A DNA stretch of 64,000 bases from Gemmatimonadota bacterium (lineage in GTDB: Bacteria > Gemmatimonadota > Gemmatimonadetes > Longimicrobiales > Gaopeijiaceae): the NCBI GenBank assembly GCA_022823225.1, contig JAJDXM010000027.1, positions 1-64,000 of the forward strand, written 5' to 3'. The translations under genes were made by a program, and so were the position numbers. Positions within the stretch are counted from its first letter, which is position 1. Each line of letters starts with the position of its first letter. Below the pieces are notes generated by a model that saw only the letters and a program-made list of their open reading frames with translations, ran no database searches and was not told where the DNA came from. Shown here piece after piece: positions 1-8,961 of this stretch.

Positions 1-179
1 GACCTCGCGATCCGACCACCGTCCAATTTCGACCGCCCGCGCCGGCTCGCAACGCACGCCTCTGCGGGCGGGCGAAATTCCAGGCCTTCCCCCTGACCCG
101 GCCCCGCAAATCAAGCGGGGATCCCCAAGAATGGAAGAGACAAGCCAGCCCGATCGCGATGGTCGAACCCGGTCCCGGT

Positions 180-2264
180 CTAATGCTCAAGCAATTGGTT
201 CATGCGCGCGTATGCCACGCCTCCCGCCGCGCTTCGTTGAAGGAGGTCCCACGGCGTTTCGTCCGCATCATTGTATGCCAGCCCATCCGCTCCGGCGTCG
301 AGCAGCACCGCGACCACCTCCGGCTCCGGGTAATCCTCGATCGTCCAATGCAGCGGGGTGTTGCCGTTGGCATCCCGCGCGTTCGGGTTTGCACCCGCCT
401 CCAGCAACGCCTCGACTACTGTGGTCGCACTTCCGACGATCGGTGCGGTGCGTACCGCCCAATGCAGTGGTGTTTCGTCGCGGTTGTTGCGCACGTCGAT
501 ATCCGCCCCAGGGGCGACGAGCAGCATGTTGATCACTCTCAGGTTCCGGTTCACTACTGCCCTTTCGAGTGGAGTGCCGTCGTCCGTACGGACGTTGACA
601 TCGGCCCCGGCTGCAAGGAGCAACCGGATCGTGCGTCGTTGGCCAGCCAAGGAAAGTGCGCGATCCAGCGATGCAACGAGCCGTTGGACCCTGGTGGTGG
701 GGAGTGGTGACACATCCAGCGAGTGCCGGGGGAATACGGCATCATAGAGTGGCGTGTGGCCCTCGTCATTCGATGCATTGACCTCAGCTCCGGCCCCCAG
801 CAGCACCTTGACTGCGCTCGGAGCATTGGATCCTGCCGCCGCGTGCAGGGGCGTGGTGCCGGCATTGTCCCGCGTGTTGACATCGGCTCCGGCCGCAAGA
901 AGCGCGCTGATCACCCCGGGGTCGCCAAAGAACGCCGCTTGCCGCAAGGGAGTCTCGCCATCGTTGTCCCGCACACCGACATCGGCACCGGCCGCCAGCA
1001 GCGCCTCGACGACCTGGAGTCTTACGAATGCCGCCTCGTGCAAGGGGGTCTCGCCATCGTCGTCTTGGACCTTCACGTTGGCGCCAGCCGCCAACGGTAG
1101 TTCGATCACAGCCGGATTCGGTGTTCCGCCCGCCTCGTGGAGGGGCGTCTCGCCGTTGTCGTCCTGCGCGTCGACATCGGCGCCCGCCTCGAGCAGGGAT
1201 TCGACTACTTCCGGGTTCGCGGTGTTCGAGAGCCGATGCAAGGGTGTTTCGCCGTAGTCGTTGCGCGCCATAGGGTCGGCCCCGGCCCTGAGAAAAGCCC
1301 GTACCAGCATCGGATCGTCTGTTCCCTCCGCGTCCATTAGGGCGGTGTTGCCCCGCCTTCCTTCGCGGGCATCGACATCGGCTCCGGCCGCCAATAGCGC
1401 TTCAATGACATCGAGATTCGGTCCATGTGCGGTTGCCACGTGTAGAGGTGTACCGTCGTAGGGCTCTCGCGCGTTCACGTCGGCACCGGCTTCCAGAAGC
1501 AGTTCGACCAAGGGTAAGTCGTCGGCAGCCGAAAAAAGGATGGAATGAAGGGGCGTACCCCCGCTATCCACCCCTGCGTTGACGTCGGCCCCGGCTGCCA
1601 GGAGCATCGCGGCCACTTTCTCGTTCTGGCCGTGCTCTCCCACGGAGTGCAGTGGAGTACCGCCGCCGTCGTGTACCGCGTTTACGTCGGCTCCAGCAGC
1701 TAAGAGAGCTGCGATTGCCTCCGGATCTGCCCCGCTGGAAACCGCATAGTGCAACGGTGTCGCATCGCCCCCGTCCCGCGCATCCAAGTCGGCACCTGCG
1801 TCGATCAACACCATGATCAGGTCGGCGTCCTCCGCTCCGTAGGCGGCAGCGTGCAGTGGCCTCAAACCGTTACTGTCGCGCACGTTCGGGTCAGCTCCGG
1901 CCGCCAACAGCGCCTGGATGACAACCGGTTCCCCATTGTGAAAGCGGAGCGCGGCTTCCAACGGGGTTTCGCCGAACTGGGCCGGTGCGTTCACGTCGGC
2001 CCCGGCTGTCAGCAACACATCGATCATCTCTGGGTTCCTACTCACCATCCCCGCAAAGTGGAGGGGTGTGTACTGAGAATGATGTTCCCGTGCCAGAGGG
2101 TCGGCTCCCGCATCCAGACACGCGGTAGCGTCCTCCACCTCGGCCGCTCTGAAGAACTCCTCCGTGTTCCACATCTCGCAACTCGGAGTCCATTGCGTGC
2201 AAGTCATGGATCCTGCCAGAATGCTGAGGCCCATACTCAGGATACCAATCGGTTTTCTTAACAT
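180..2264 (-). CDS. Secreted ankyrin-repeat protein
   Basis: A 694-residue protein built almost entirely of ankyrin repeats, about twenty units with the pattern LLxAGADVNAxDxxGxTPLHxA. It starts with a hydrophobic leader (MLRKPIGILSMGLSILAGS) followed by a Cys, so export, perhaps as a lipoprotein, is likely; the residues before the Cys are a poor lipobox. I chose the ATG at 2264 because it sits directly before the leader and a GGAG lies 11 bases upstream. The in-frame extension further upstream has no signal character. Ankyrin arrays bind proteins; secreted ones occur in host-associated bacteria, but no partner is visible here. The repeats are nearly uniform at DNA level, suggesting expansion by duplication. 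Confidence 0.85.
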   Translation of the reverse strand: MLRKPIGILSMGLSILAGSMTCTQWTPSCEMWNTEEFFRAAEVEDATACLDAGADPLAREHHSQYTPLHFAGMVSRNPEMIDVLLTAGADVNAPAQFGETPLEAALRFHNGEPVVIQALLAAGADPNVRDSNGLRPLHAAAYGAEDADLIMVLIDAGADLDARDGGDATPLHYAVSSGADPEAIAALLAAGADVNAVHDGGGTPLHSVGEHGQNEKVAAMLLAAGADVNAGVDSGGTPLHSILFSAADDLPLVELLLEAGADVNAREPYDGTPLHVATAHGPNLDVIEALLAAGADVDAREGRRGNTALMDAEGTDDPMLVRAFLRAGADPMARNDYGETPLHRLSNTANPEVVESLLEAGADVDAQDDNGETPLHEAGGTPNPAVIELPLAAGANVKVQDDDGETPLHEAAFVRLQVVEALLAAGADVGVRDNDGETPLRQAAFFGDPGVISALLAAGADVNTRDNAGTTPLHAAAGSNAPSAVKVLLGAGAEVNASNDEGHTPLYDAVFPRHSLDVSPLPTTRVQRLVASLDRALSLAGQRRTIRLLLAAGADVNVRTDDGTPLERAVVNRNLRVINMLLVAPGADIDVRNNRDETPLHWAVRTAPIVGSATTVVEALLEAGANPNARDANGNTPLHWTIEDYPEPEVVAVLLDAGADGLAYNDADETPWDLLQRSAAGGVAYARMNQLLEH

Positions 2265-2432
2265 GGTTCCATTCTCCGGGAAGACAGCCCGATCAGCCAT
2301 GGCGGGTCCCCTTACGGCAGCGGGTCTCTGCCCAAAGGGACATGCGGCAGTCGGGCGATGAAGCTCCATCCCCGAACGCCATTGGCTGGGCGGAGGAAGC
2401 ACCGACCTCGTCGCGTCTGCAGCTTTCCGTGA

Positions 2433-3620
2433 TCAGCGAGCACTCGCCAGCCTCAGGACGTGAATTGCCCCGTAGTTGTTCTCGTTCCCCCACTCGCCGG
2501 TCCCAACGACCACATGTTCCCTACCATCTACAACGTAGCCTACGGGGGACACGGGGTAGCCGAATCTCCCGTTCGTGTACTCGTCCATGTAGAGGGCCTT
2601 CAGCGTGCCGTCCGGGTAGAAGAAGTAGGTGGCCAAGCCCGCCCCCACTACGACCGTCCCATCCCGCATCACGTAAGGGTCGTCATCCACCGGCCCATTC
2701 GCCCGACAGGAGGAAATCTCCGAGCCGTCTGGACGCAGGAAATACACACTTCCATCCCCGGCACCCAGCACCACAGTTCCGTCGGTCGGGATGACGGCGG
2801 GCCGTGACTCGATTTCGCTACGGAAGGAAACGAATTGAGTATTCGCGTTCCAGAATCCCTCGCGTTTGTGCTGGGCGCCGACGGTCTCGAACGACCAGTT
2901 CAGTCTGCCGTCGAGGTCCAGGGAGTGCAGGTAGCCGTCGTGCGAGCCTACGAGAACACTGCGCCCGTCGCCCCCAAGTGCAGGCGACGAAAGTACTGGA
3001 CCGCCGGTCTGGAACTTCGCGTACGGCTCTGGATCGACGCCCCGGAAGAAGTACACGTGCCCATCGTGTCCTCCTGTCACGGTCACCCAATTCCCGCCTT
3101 CCGTTTCTACCACGAGTGGAGTCGAGGTGAACACCACATCCGTGGCAAACGAGTCGGTGCCGTTTGTCGCCACGAAGTGAAGTCCGCCTGCTTGCAAGGG
3201 CACTACCAACGTCGAGTCGATCACGGCGGGGATGCCCAGGGTCCCGTTCGCCTCCAACGCGGCAGCGAGCTGCCATCCGCGGGGATCAAATATGAAAAGC
3301 CTCTTGTAAGCCCCTACCATCAGGAATTCGCCGTCGTGCAGCAAGGGTGAGTCGTACACCCCCATGCTGCTCACCGTGCCGGTCCGGGCTGTGTGGTAGA
3401 TGCCGTTGTTCCCTATGAAGTAAACGGCATTCCAAGTACCCGCAAAGACCCGCTGACCGTCTTGGGCCACCGCCACCGCCCGTGGACTCTCGTCCAGCAG
3501 CGTGGTGCGCTCGACGATCACGTCGTAGACAGGCAAGCTGCCCACGGCTTCGTGGCACTGCTGCTGCGCCACGGAAGCCTCGGCGGTGGCCAGCAGTAGA
3601 AGGAGAAAGAGCCTGGTCAT
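2433..3620 (-). CDS. PQQ-like beta-propeller protein, secreted
   Basis: A 395-residue protein with a Sec signal peptide (MTRLFLLLLLATAEASVAQ) and repeated blades of the type GxVYFxxPDGxExxxxxxxGPVxxxPxxxxDGTVxVG, typical of PQQ-like/WD40-like propellers of the BamB and outer-membrane-quinoprotein superfamily. I see no PQQ-binding or dehydrogenase active-site signature, so it is probably a non-enzymatic periplasmic propeller. Its start lies next to the leader. It reads the same way as the ankyrin gene downstream, about 170 bases apart, with no clear coupling. Confidence 0.8.
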   Translation of the reverse strand: MTRLFLLLLLATAEASVAQQQCHEAVGSLPVYDVIVERTTLLDESPRAVAVAQDGQRVFAGTWNAVYFIGNNGIYHTARTGTVSSMGVYDSPLLHDGEFLMVGAYKRLFIFDPRGWQLAAALEANGTLGIPAVIDSTLVVPLQAGGLHFVATNGTDSFATDVVFTSTPLVVETEGGNWVTVTGGHDGHVYFFRGVDPEPYAKFQTGGPVLSSPALGGDGRSVLVGSHDGYLHSLDLDGRLNWSFETVGAQHKREGFWNANTQFVSFRSEIESRPAVIPTDGTVVLGAGDGSVYFLRPDGSEISSCRANGPVDDDPYVMRDGTVVVGAGLATYFFYPDGTLKALYMDEYTNGRFGYPVSPVGYVVDGREHVVVGTGEWGNENNYGAIHVLRLASAR

Positions 3621-3826
3621 TGTCTGAGGTTCACCTGAGGAAACGATTCACGGCAACCGTAACGGGCGCCTTCTCGGTCTCCCCGTGGCATTCCCTGGAT
3701 GAACGAGGAGACAGCGCTACCGCCGTAGCCGTGAGCCGCCCAAGACCCTGGGGGGACCTTGCACCCGACTGCGACCAGTGGGTCTTCCCGGTCGGCGACT
3801 TGCTCATCGCCCTTCCCTCCGTCGTC

Positions 3827-4036
3827 TCAGAGTCGCTTCGCAACAGCTTGGTGGGGGCCTACTAAAGCAGAAGCGTAGCCGTCAGGGGGCTCCGCCGCGT
3901 CCGCAGTATTGATGATACTCGCGGGATTTCCGGAATAAATGGGCCGGAAAACAACCATCGGCCGAGCCGGCGGAAGGGAAAACGCCCCCCCTTGGCGGCC
4001 CTCGGTATGCTCCGGGTCAGGGACGACGCCGGACAT
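3827..4036 (-). CDS. Small hypothetical ORF over a dispersed repeat
   Basis: A 69-codon ORF with a good ribosome-binding site (GGGAGG, six bases before ATG). Its C-terminal half is encoded by one copy of the dispersed repeat described at 3890-3985, where the translation includes SIINTADAAE. It lacks any signal or recognisable domain. It lies 42 bases after the preceding small-lipoprotein run and may be its last member, or simply an open frame in a decayed repeat. Confidence 0.3.
   Translation of the reverse strand: MSGVVPDPEHTEGRQGGAFSLPPARPMVVFRPIYSGNPASIINTADAAEPPDGYASALVGPHQAVAKRL
3890..3985 (-). repeat. Dispersed repeat copy A (EDA-box)
   Basis: Read on the minus strand this copy has a CCGG-bounded imperfect hairpin followed by a core at 3899-3917 (TATCATCAATACTGCGGAC). 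The core and flanking GCGGCGGAG match copies at 5690-5765, 6085-6160 and 9296-9375. In one frame it encodes ASIINTADAAE. Confidence 0.55.
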
Positions 4037-4078
4037 AGCGCACCTCCCGCTCTGCCTCGGCCAGCCCGATTCTGCAGT

Positions 4079-4402
4079 TCACTTCGACCAATCCTCCTCG
4101 GACTGCCATTGCAGTATCTCCTCCGGGATCCAGTCGTGCAGCGCTTCCCAGCTGGACACGACTTCGTCCAGAACGACATCGTCGCACACGGCTATCCGGA
4201 GCCGCACTGCTTCACCGGCGTCCAGGCTGTCGACGGCGGCCATGGATCCGGCGTCCATGGATTCCATCCCCCATCTGCTGATCGCCAGTTCAAACACCGG
4301 CAGGACGGAATCTTGCGTGCCCCCACATGTCCATCCGATCAAAACCGCGATGGATCCAGCCGTCCACCAACCTGGCCGAAGGGGAATCCGCCGAGAAACC
4401 AT
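4079..4402 (-). CDS. Small exported hypothetical protein
   Basis: A 107-residue ORF starting at the ATG four bases after the stop of the upstream lipoprotein gene, so it is probably translated by coupling. A hydrophobic N-terminus ending in a Cys (AGSIAVLIGWTC) suggests an exported or lipid-anchored protein. The acidic C-terminal half (WEALHDWIPEEILQWQSEED) shows no known domain. Third gene of the 5539 to 4079 run. Function unknown. Confidence 0.5.
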   Translation of the reverse strand: MVSRRIPLRPGWWTAGSIAVLIGWTCGGTQDSVLPVFELAISRWGMESMDAGSMAAVDSLDAGEAVRLRIAVCDDVVLDEVVSSWEALHDWIPEEILQWQSEEDWSK

Positions 4403-4406
4403 GCTG

Positions 4407-5006
4407 CTACCAGAACCGCGTGTCGGAAAACCACAGCATCCAACTGCGTGTCGTGAGGTGTCGATTGCGATCCCGGAAGTCGGGGTAGGTGTAGGTGCCC
4501 AGGACATAGGACACGCCCGCATTTCGGGCACCGGCGTAGTACTGGTCCGGTATCTCGATTGCCCAGCGGGACTGCGCGGCGGGTGTGCCGTTCGCATGCA
4601 CCTTGAAGAAGACGAGAATACCGTAGTAGGTCTCCGTCCCTCTCGCTATGTTGACCTCGTACACGCCGGGATGACCCAGCATGTTCCTGTATCCGGTCTC
4701 GTTGCGACCGACCACGCCGCCCTGGTATTCGTAGACCCGCCCGGGCCTGGTCCTTTGACCGGCCCTGATCTCCCACCCGGCATTGACGGCTGTGATGACC
4801 ACATCCGCATTCGTATTGACGAGGGTCGCGTATTCCGGGATTACGGTTGGCCGGGGGCCGGCATATGGATAAGTGGCGCACGCCCAGAGCGGAGTGACGA
4901 TCAAGAGGAATACCAGAAGCTTGGTCCTGCGCCGAGTGGTCTGCGGCGTCGCGTCTCTTTCGGCGCGGCAACCGACAGGTGTTGGGGCAGACCGTCGACC
5001 GGTCAT
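4407..5006 (-). CDS. Lipoprotein of unknown function
   Basis: A 199-residue protein with a basic N-terminus, a hydrophobic stretch and a Cys (KLLVFLLIVTPLWAC), compatible with a lipoprotein signal. The mature part is beta-rich with no enzyme motif (for example the stretch ADVVITAVNAGWEIRAGQRT). Its ATG overlaps the stop of the upstream gene by four bases (ATGA at 5003-5006), and the next gene starts four bases after its stop, so the three genes form one translationally coupled operon. No family recognised. Confidence 0.65.
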   Translation of the reverse strand: MTGRRSAPTPVGCRAERDATPQTTRRRTKLLVFLLIVTPLWACATYPYAGPRPTVIPEYATLVNTNADVVITAVNAGWEIRAGQRTRPGRVYEYQGGVVGRNETGYRNMLGHPGVYEVNIARGTETYYGILVFFKVHANGTPAAQSRWAIEIPDQYYAGARNAGVSYVLGTYTYPDFRDRNRHLTTRSWMLWFSDTRFW

Positions 5007-5539
5007 CTGCGAATCCTCGAGGCCGGAACCGGATGCATTGCCGATCCATCAAACTCCAGGATCAATGCGGCGGTGGGCGCGCGAAGCACGTATCCTGCAC
5101 CTCCAGCCACTGTCGCGCACTGGATCGCTCCGGACCCGCCCGTGACACCGGTGGAATTGGTGCCGCCCGCAACGCCGGTCGTGGAGCTGCCGCCAGCGAC
5201 CCCGGTGGTCGAACTGCCGCCTGCGACGCCGGTCGTGGAACTGCCGCCGGCCACCCCCGTACCACTACTCCCGCCGGCTACCCCGGTGGCGCGGCCGCGC
5301 CCGGCCATCCCCGCCGGAACAGAGCACGGATTCCCGAACACCACGTTGCCGACGACGATCAAGGATCCGAACCGGGCCGGGTCGAGGAGCGCCGGAATCT
5401 CGGAACGAACTTCGTCGGCGCTGGAGAAAGCGGCGAGTCGGGGGAGGTTCTGCCAGCTTGGATCGCTGGTGGTGGCACACGCGTACAGCAGTAGGGTTAG
5501 CGTCTGGATTGCGATCGTACTTGTCGCTGCCCTAGCCAT
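5003..5539 (-). CDS. Lipoprotein with Gly-Ser-Thr decapeptide repeats
   Basis: A 178-residue protein starting at MARAATSTIAIQTLTLLLYAC, a lipoprotein-type leader. The N-terminal part contains a short VVGNVVFGNPC segment. A central region has tandem decapeptides of the form GVAGGSSTTG, followed by a hydrophobic C-terminal tail. The ATG at 5539 is preferred because AAGGAG lies upstream and the leader begins there. The repeats resemble low-complexity surface stalks. First gene of a coupled run with the two genes downstream. Confidence 0.6.
   Translation of the reverse strand: MARAATSTIAIQTLTLLLYACATTSDPSWQNLPRLAAFSSADEVRSEIPALLDPARFGSLIVVGNVVFGNPCSVPAGMAGRGRATGVAGGSSGTGVAGGSSTTGVAGGSSTTGVAGGSSTTGVAGGTNSTGVTGGSGAIQCATVAGGAGYVLRAPTAALILEFDGSAMHPVPASRIRR
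5145..5285. repeat. Tandem 30-bp coding repeat
   Basis: Four to five near-identical 30-bp units encoding GVAGGSSTTG within the lipoprotein gene. Unit number is likely to vary between strains by slippage. Confidence 0.7.
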
Positions 5540-5689
5540 TCCCGTCTGCTTCTCCTTCGGCGACCGTGTCATGAAACGCTTTCGTGACTGCATCCTTCAT
5601 GGCGACCGCGACCGATTGAAGACTGTCTCGGCGTGCCGAGGTATTCTCCCCTGCGGCTGGCTTGTACAAAGTGTAGACGGTAAGGGACT

Positions 5690-5765
5690 CCGCCGCGTCC
5701 TCAATACTGATGATATTCGCGGGGTGGCTCCGGGGTGATCGACCGGAAGAAGCGACCGTCAGCCA
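5690..5765 (-). repeat. Dispersed repeat copy B (EDA-box)
   Basis: Core at 5697-5715 (minus strand TATCATCAGTATTGAGGAC), preceded by a CCGG-bounded imperfect hairpin and followed by GCGGCGGAG. The frame encodes NIISIEDAAESL and stays open for about 50 codons (to VAEGEADGNG, stop near 5532), but I see no start codon immediately in front. Confidence 0.6.
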
Positions 5766-5868
5766 AGCCAGGAGCCTTGCTGAGTGCTTCAGGGCCGCAG
5801 GGCCCGGGTGCGCCCGAGATCGGATTCGGCGAAGCTGCGGGAGCACCTCGCACCTCACCAGCCGCAGC

Positions 5869-6077
5869 CTACATGAGCAGCCACACCACAAGCGCTGCCA
5901 ATCCCAGAAGCGCAATCCACCCCACCTTTCGGAACTCGGAGCGGGCACTTCCTTTGGAGAGCGTCGGCCAGTAGCTCCAGGCGTCGTGCAGTGAAGCCTG
6001 TACGTCGTACTCTTGCTCGATCTCGGGCGCTCCCGGCCCACGGCCCTGAGAGGCCCCCGGGTAGGCGCTCTCCCTTC
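5869..6077 (-). pseudogene. Remnant of a small membrane-protein gene
   Basis: An open frame without a start codon encodes a protein-like C-terminus: EQEYDVQASLHDAWSYWPTL, a short basic stretch, then one clear transmembrane helix (VGWIALLGLAALVVWLLM) and a stop. An in-frame stop lies just upstream of the fragment. It has the look of a truncated membrane-anchored protein; the family is not recognised. Confidence 0.4.
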
Positions 6078-6080
6078 AGC
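6010..6080 (-). repeat. Inverted repeat, left copy
   Basis: On the minus strand this ~65-bp segment (starting GAAGGGAGAGCGCCTACCC) matches the plus strand at 6423-6495 at roughly 80 percent by eye. The copies lie about 340 bp apart and the right copy runs into the 3' end of the LuxR-type gene. Confidence 0.5.
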
Positions 6081-6084
6081 TTGC

Positions 6085-6160
6085 CACGGGCGACGGCCGA
6101 ATTCCCCGTCGAATAATGCCGGGAGTTTCGCAATATCATCAATGTTGAGGACCACACCCT
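6085..6160 (+). repeat. Dispersed repeat copy D (EDA-box)
   Basis: The only copy on the plus strand. Core at 6134-6152 (TATCATCAATGTTGAGGAC), preceded by GACGGCCG and ATGCCGG as in the other copies. The frame reads RNIINVEDHTLAG but is not joined to a start codon, because of a one-base difference from copy C. Confidence 0.6.
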
Positions 6161-6422
6161 TGCCGGGATCCGGAAATATCCCCGGTCCCCTTGCGACCAT
6201 CATGTAATCGACGATGGCTCTTCGAACGCTGGACGAAAACTTGGACCGTGCGGCGATCAATCCGCGGGAAAAAATGGCCGGGACCGAAGTCCCGGCGACA
6301 CGGCACTGGGCACGGTGCTCCCCCGCCCCTGGCAGCCAGCATCGCTCAACGAACGCCGAGACTGCATTCCAGTCCCCGGCGACGGGCCGGCACCAGGCTG
6401 CTATACCACCCCAAGAAAAAGA

Positions 6423-6495
6423 CGGAAGAAAGAGCGCCTACCCCGAGGCCTCTCAGCGCCGCGGGCCGCGCGCACTCGAGATCGAAAGCACGAGC
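6423..6495 (+). repeat. Inverted repeat, right copy
   Basis: Partner of 6010-6080 in opposite orientation. It overlaps the last codons of the LuxR-type gene, so the end of that gene may have been replaced by the repeat. Confidence 0.5.
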
Positions 6496-7610
6496 CGCAC
6501 GAGGTCCGTTTGTCGGGTAATGCCTTGCTTGCGGAAGATGCGCTGGACGTGCGTGCGGATGGTGCTGATCTCGCGCACCGTGGACTCTGCGATGTCGCGC
6601 ACGGTCCTGCCTTGGGCCAGCATCACCGCGACGCGGGCCTCCGCCCGCGTCAGGCCGAGGTGCGCCGCCAGCAGATCGGGTTCGATCACCGTCTCCCGCC
6701 CCCCGGCATCCGCGACCAGCACCAGCGCCGCGACCGGCCATGCGCACAGGGAAGCCTCTCTCTTCCCCACGGGGCTGACGTGCAGTTCCATCGGGGTGCG
6801 GGTTGCCGGGCGGCTCAGGGCCATCGAGCCACCGCAGGCCTGGCGGCCGAACGGAGGCAGGGCGCGCGCCAGCAATCGCTGAAGCACGGCGTCGTCCGCT
6901 GGGAAACGGGCGCGCAGGAAGCCGCCGGTGTCGCAGAGGACGTTGCCGATTCGCAGCCGCTTTCTCGCGCCGTCGCTCGCTGCCACAATCCTCCCTCGCC
7001 AGTCAAGCTGGATGACGCCCGGTCCCGTGGTTTCAAGCAGGGCGGCGAGCGACGTCTCCAGCGCGCCGGCACCCGCCAGCACCTGCCGCACGCTCACGTA
7101 CTGGCGAATATGCGGAAGAAGACGCTGGGCGCATTCGACCTGGGCCGAGGACCAGCCGTCGCCGTCGACCGGATCATTGACGACCCAGACGATTCGCGTG
7201 CCGCCCGGCCCGTCCAGGCGCACGTTGAGGCCGTTCTGGGTATGGCCGCGGAGCAGCGCTTCGTTGAAGGCCGGGGAGGTCTTCAACTCGGAGTCGGTGT
7301 AGAGGTCGGTGGTGGCGGCCAACTGGCTGTCGGGCAGGCGCCGGATCCGCTCGACTCGTTCGTCCACGGCGTAGTAGTTGTTGAAGTACCAGCGTTCCCA
7401 TTCGCGGCGGCGTTCTCCGCGGTAGAAGAACCCCGCGTAGAAGATCTGGACAGCGTCGTCCCCGGGGCGCCCGGCACCGAACACCAAGCTGTTGCCCTTG
7501 GCGCACAGCACGTCATCGATGAGGTGCGAGGTCGCCGGCCAGCGGGTGTCGTCGAGCGTGGCCTCGTGCAACGACGCCAGGATCCGGTCAAACGCGTCTC
7601 GTTCGCTCAT
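6453..7610 (-). CDS. LuxR-family transcriptional regulator
   Basis: A 385-residue protein. The C-terminal ~65 residues form a LuxR/FixJ helix-turn-helix (LTRAEARVAVMLAQGRTVRD, then the recognition part STIRTHVQRIFRKQGITRQ). The N-terminal 300 residues contain a PAS-like sensory part (GPGVIQLDWRGRIVAASDGA). No phosphoacceptor receiver domain is visible, so it probably senses a ligand directly. It starts 17 bases after the P450 stop and is likely co-transcribed with it, which makes the P450 substrate or product a candidate signal. Confidence 0.85.
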   Translation of the reverse strand: MSERDAFDRILASLHEATLDDTRWPATSHLIDDVLCAKGNSLVFGAGRPGDDAVQIFYAGFFYRGERRREWERWYFNNYYAVDERVERIRRLPDSQLAATTDLYTDSELKTSPAFNEALLRGHTQNGLNVRLDGPGGTRIVWVVNDPVDGDGWSSAQVECAQRLLPHIRQYVSVRQVLAGAGALETSLAALLETTGPGVIQLDWRGRIVAASDGARKRLRIGNVLCDTGGFLRARFPADDAVLQRLLARALPPFGRQACGGSMALSRPATRTPMELHVSPVGKREASLCAWPVAALVLVADAGGRETVIEPDLLAAHLGLTRAEARVAVMLAQGRTVRDIAESTVREISTIRTHVQRIFRKQGITRQTDLVRLVLSISSARGPRR

Positions 7611-7626
7611 GGCGGTCCTCGGCTCT

Positions 7627-8961
7627 TCAGGCTCGGATGCAGGAAAGGGGCAGGGATTGGAGGCCTCTGAGGACGATGCCCCTGCAAAAGCGGGGGCGAC
7701 TGTTCAGCAGCTTGATCGACTTGAACCGGTCGAGCAGCATCTCCAGGACGATCCGGCCCTCCAGACGCGCCAGCGGAGCGCCGAGGCAATGGTGGATCCC
7801 GCCTCCGAAAGAGAGGTGCCGACTCCGGCGACGGCCAATGTCGAGCCGATCCGGATCGGCGAACACGTCCGGATCCCGGTTGGCCGCGCCCAGAAGCAGC
7901 ACGAGGTTGTCCCGTTTCCGCAGCGGAAAGCCGCTAACCTCGCAGTCCCCGAGCACCCGCCGGAAATCGGCCTGAACCGGAGAGTCGAAGCGCAGCAGCT
8001 CCTCGACCGCGACCGGGATCAGGCCCGGGTCGTCCCTCAGTCGCTGAAGCTGGTCGGGATTGCGAAGCAGGGCGAGGACGCCGTTGCCGATCAGGTTCGC
8101 GGTGGTCTCGGTTCCGGCGCTCAGGAGCAGGCGCAGCATGTTGAGCGTCTCCCGTTCACTCAGGCGTCCGCCTTCGTCCTGCGCACGCGCCAGCCCGCTG
8201 ACGATGTCCTTCCGCGGCGCGGCTTGCCGCCGCTCCTCGATGATCGGTCGGAAATAGTCGTCGAACGCTTGCGAGGCGTCGGCGCCTGCCCTGCGTTCGC
8301 GCCGACTGATCGTCGGCTCCAGCAGACGCGCGCGATGGGCCGCCCATACCGAGAACCGCGCCCTGTCCTCCGCGGAAACGCCCAGCATCTCAGCCATCAC
8401 GATCACAGGCAGGGGCCGGGCCACCGCCTCCATCAGGTCGAACGCGGACACATCGTCGATGTCGTCCAGCAGGCGCGCCAGAGCGGTGCGCACGCGGGAC
8501 TCGAGCGCACCGATCGCTTTTGGCGTGAAAGCCCTGCTCACGAGCGCCCGCAACCGCGTGTGGTCCGGAGGATCCAAGAGCAGCATTGTGAACTCACGCG
8601 GCGGCGGCAGCATGGCCAGCTGCCGCCGCGTCAGGGAACCCTTGCGCGGGTCGTTGCCGAAGTGCCGGTGGTCGCGCAGAATGGCGTACACGTCGGCGTG
8701 GCGCGTGAACACCCACGACCTCAGCAACCTGCTTCGATGCACGGGGGCCCGGGCGCGGAGGGCCGCATAGGCGGGATACGGATCCTGGACCGTCCGCTCC
8801 GAAAGCGGGTTGTACGCGACTCCGGTCCGAAGGCGCTCCAGCCCGACGATCGCGCCGATGACCGGAGCCCGGACGGCGTCGCCCACCGAGAAACGCGCCG
8901 CCCGCGGCGAGCGCGTGGACGCGGGCTGCCGGGGCTCATTCCTGGTCGGGAAGAGGCTCAT
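7627..8961 (-). CDS. Cytochrome P450
   Basis: A 444-residue bacterial class I-type P450, soluble. The I-helix oxygen-activation motif AGTETT, the ExxR-type K-helix sequence (EELLR) and the heme-thiolate loop FGGGIHHCLGAPLARLE are all intact. It would hydroxylate a hydrophobic substrate using electrons from a ferredoxin not found next to it. I chose the ATG at 8961 because it overlaps the stop of the upstream ORF (ATGA at 8958-8961); an in-frame ATG at 8997 is also possible. The closest functional class (CYP107/CYP109-like) cannot be fixed from sequence alone. Confidence 0.92.
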   Translation of the reverse strand: MSLFPTRNEPRQPASTRSPRAARFSVGDAVRAPVIGAIVGLERLRTGVAYNPLSERTVQDPYPAYAALRARAPVHRSRLLRSWVFTRHADVYAILRDHRHFGNDPRKGSLTRRQLAMLPPPREFTMLLLDPPDHTRLRALVSRAFTPKAIGALESRVRTALARLLDDIDDVSAFDLMEAVARPLPVIVMAEMLGVSAEDRARFSVWAAHRARLLEPTISRRERRAGADASQAFDDYFRPIIEERRQAAPRKDIVSGLARAQDEGGRLSERETLNMLRLLLSAGTETTANLIGNGVLALLRNPDQLQRLRDDPGLIPVAVEELLRFDSPVQADFRRVLGDCEVSGFPLRKRDNLVLLLGAANRDPDVFADPDRLDIGRRRSRHLSFGGGIHHCLGAPLARLEGRIVLEMLLDRFKSIKLLNSRPRFCRGIVLRGLQSLPLSCIRA

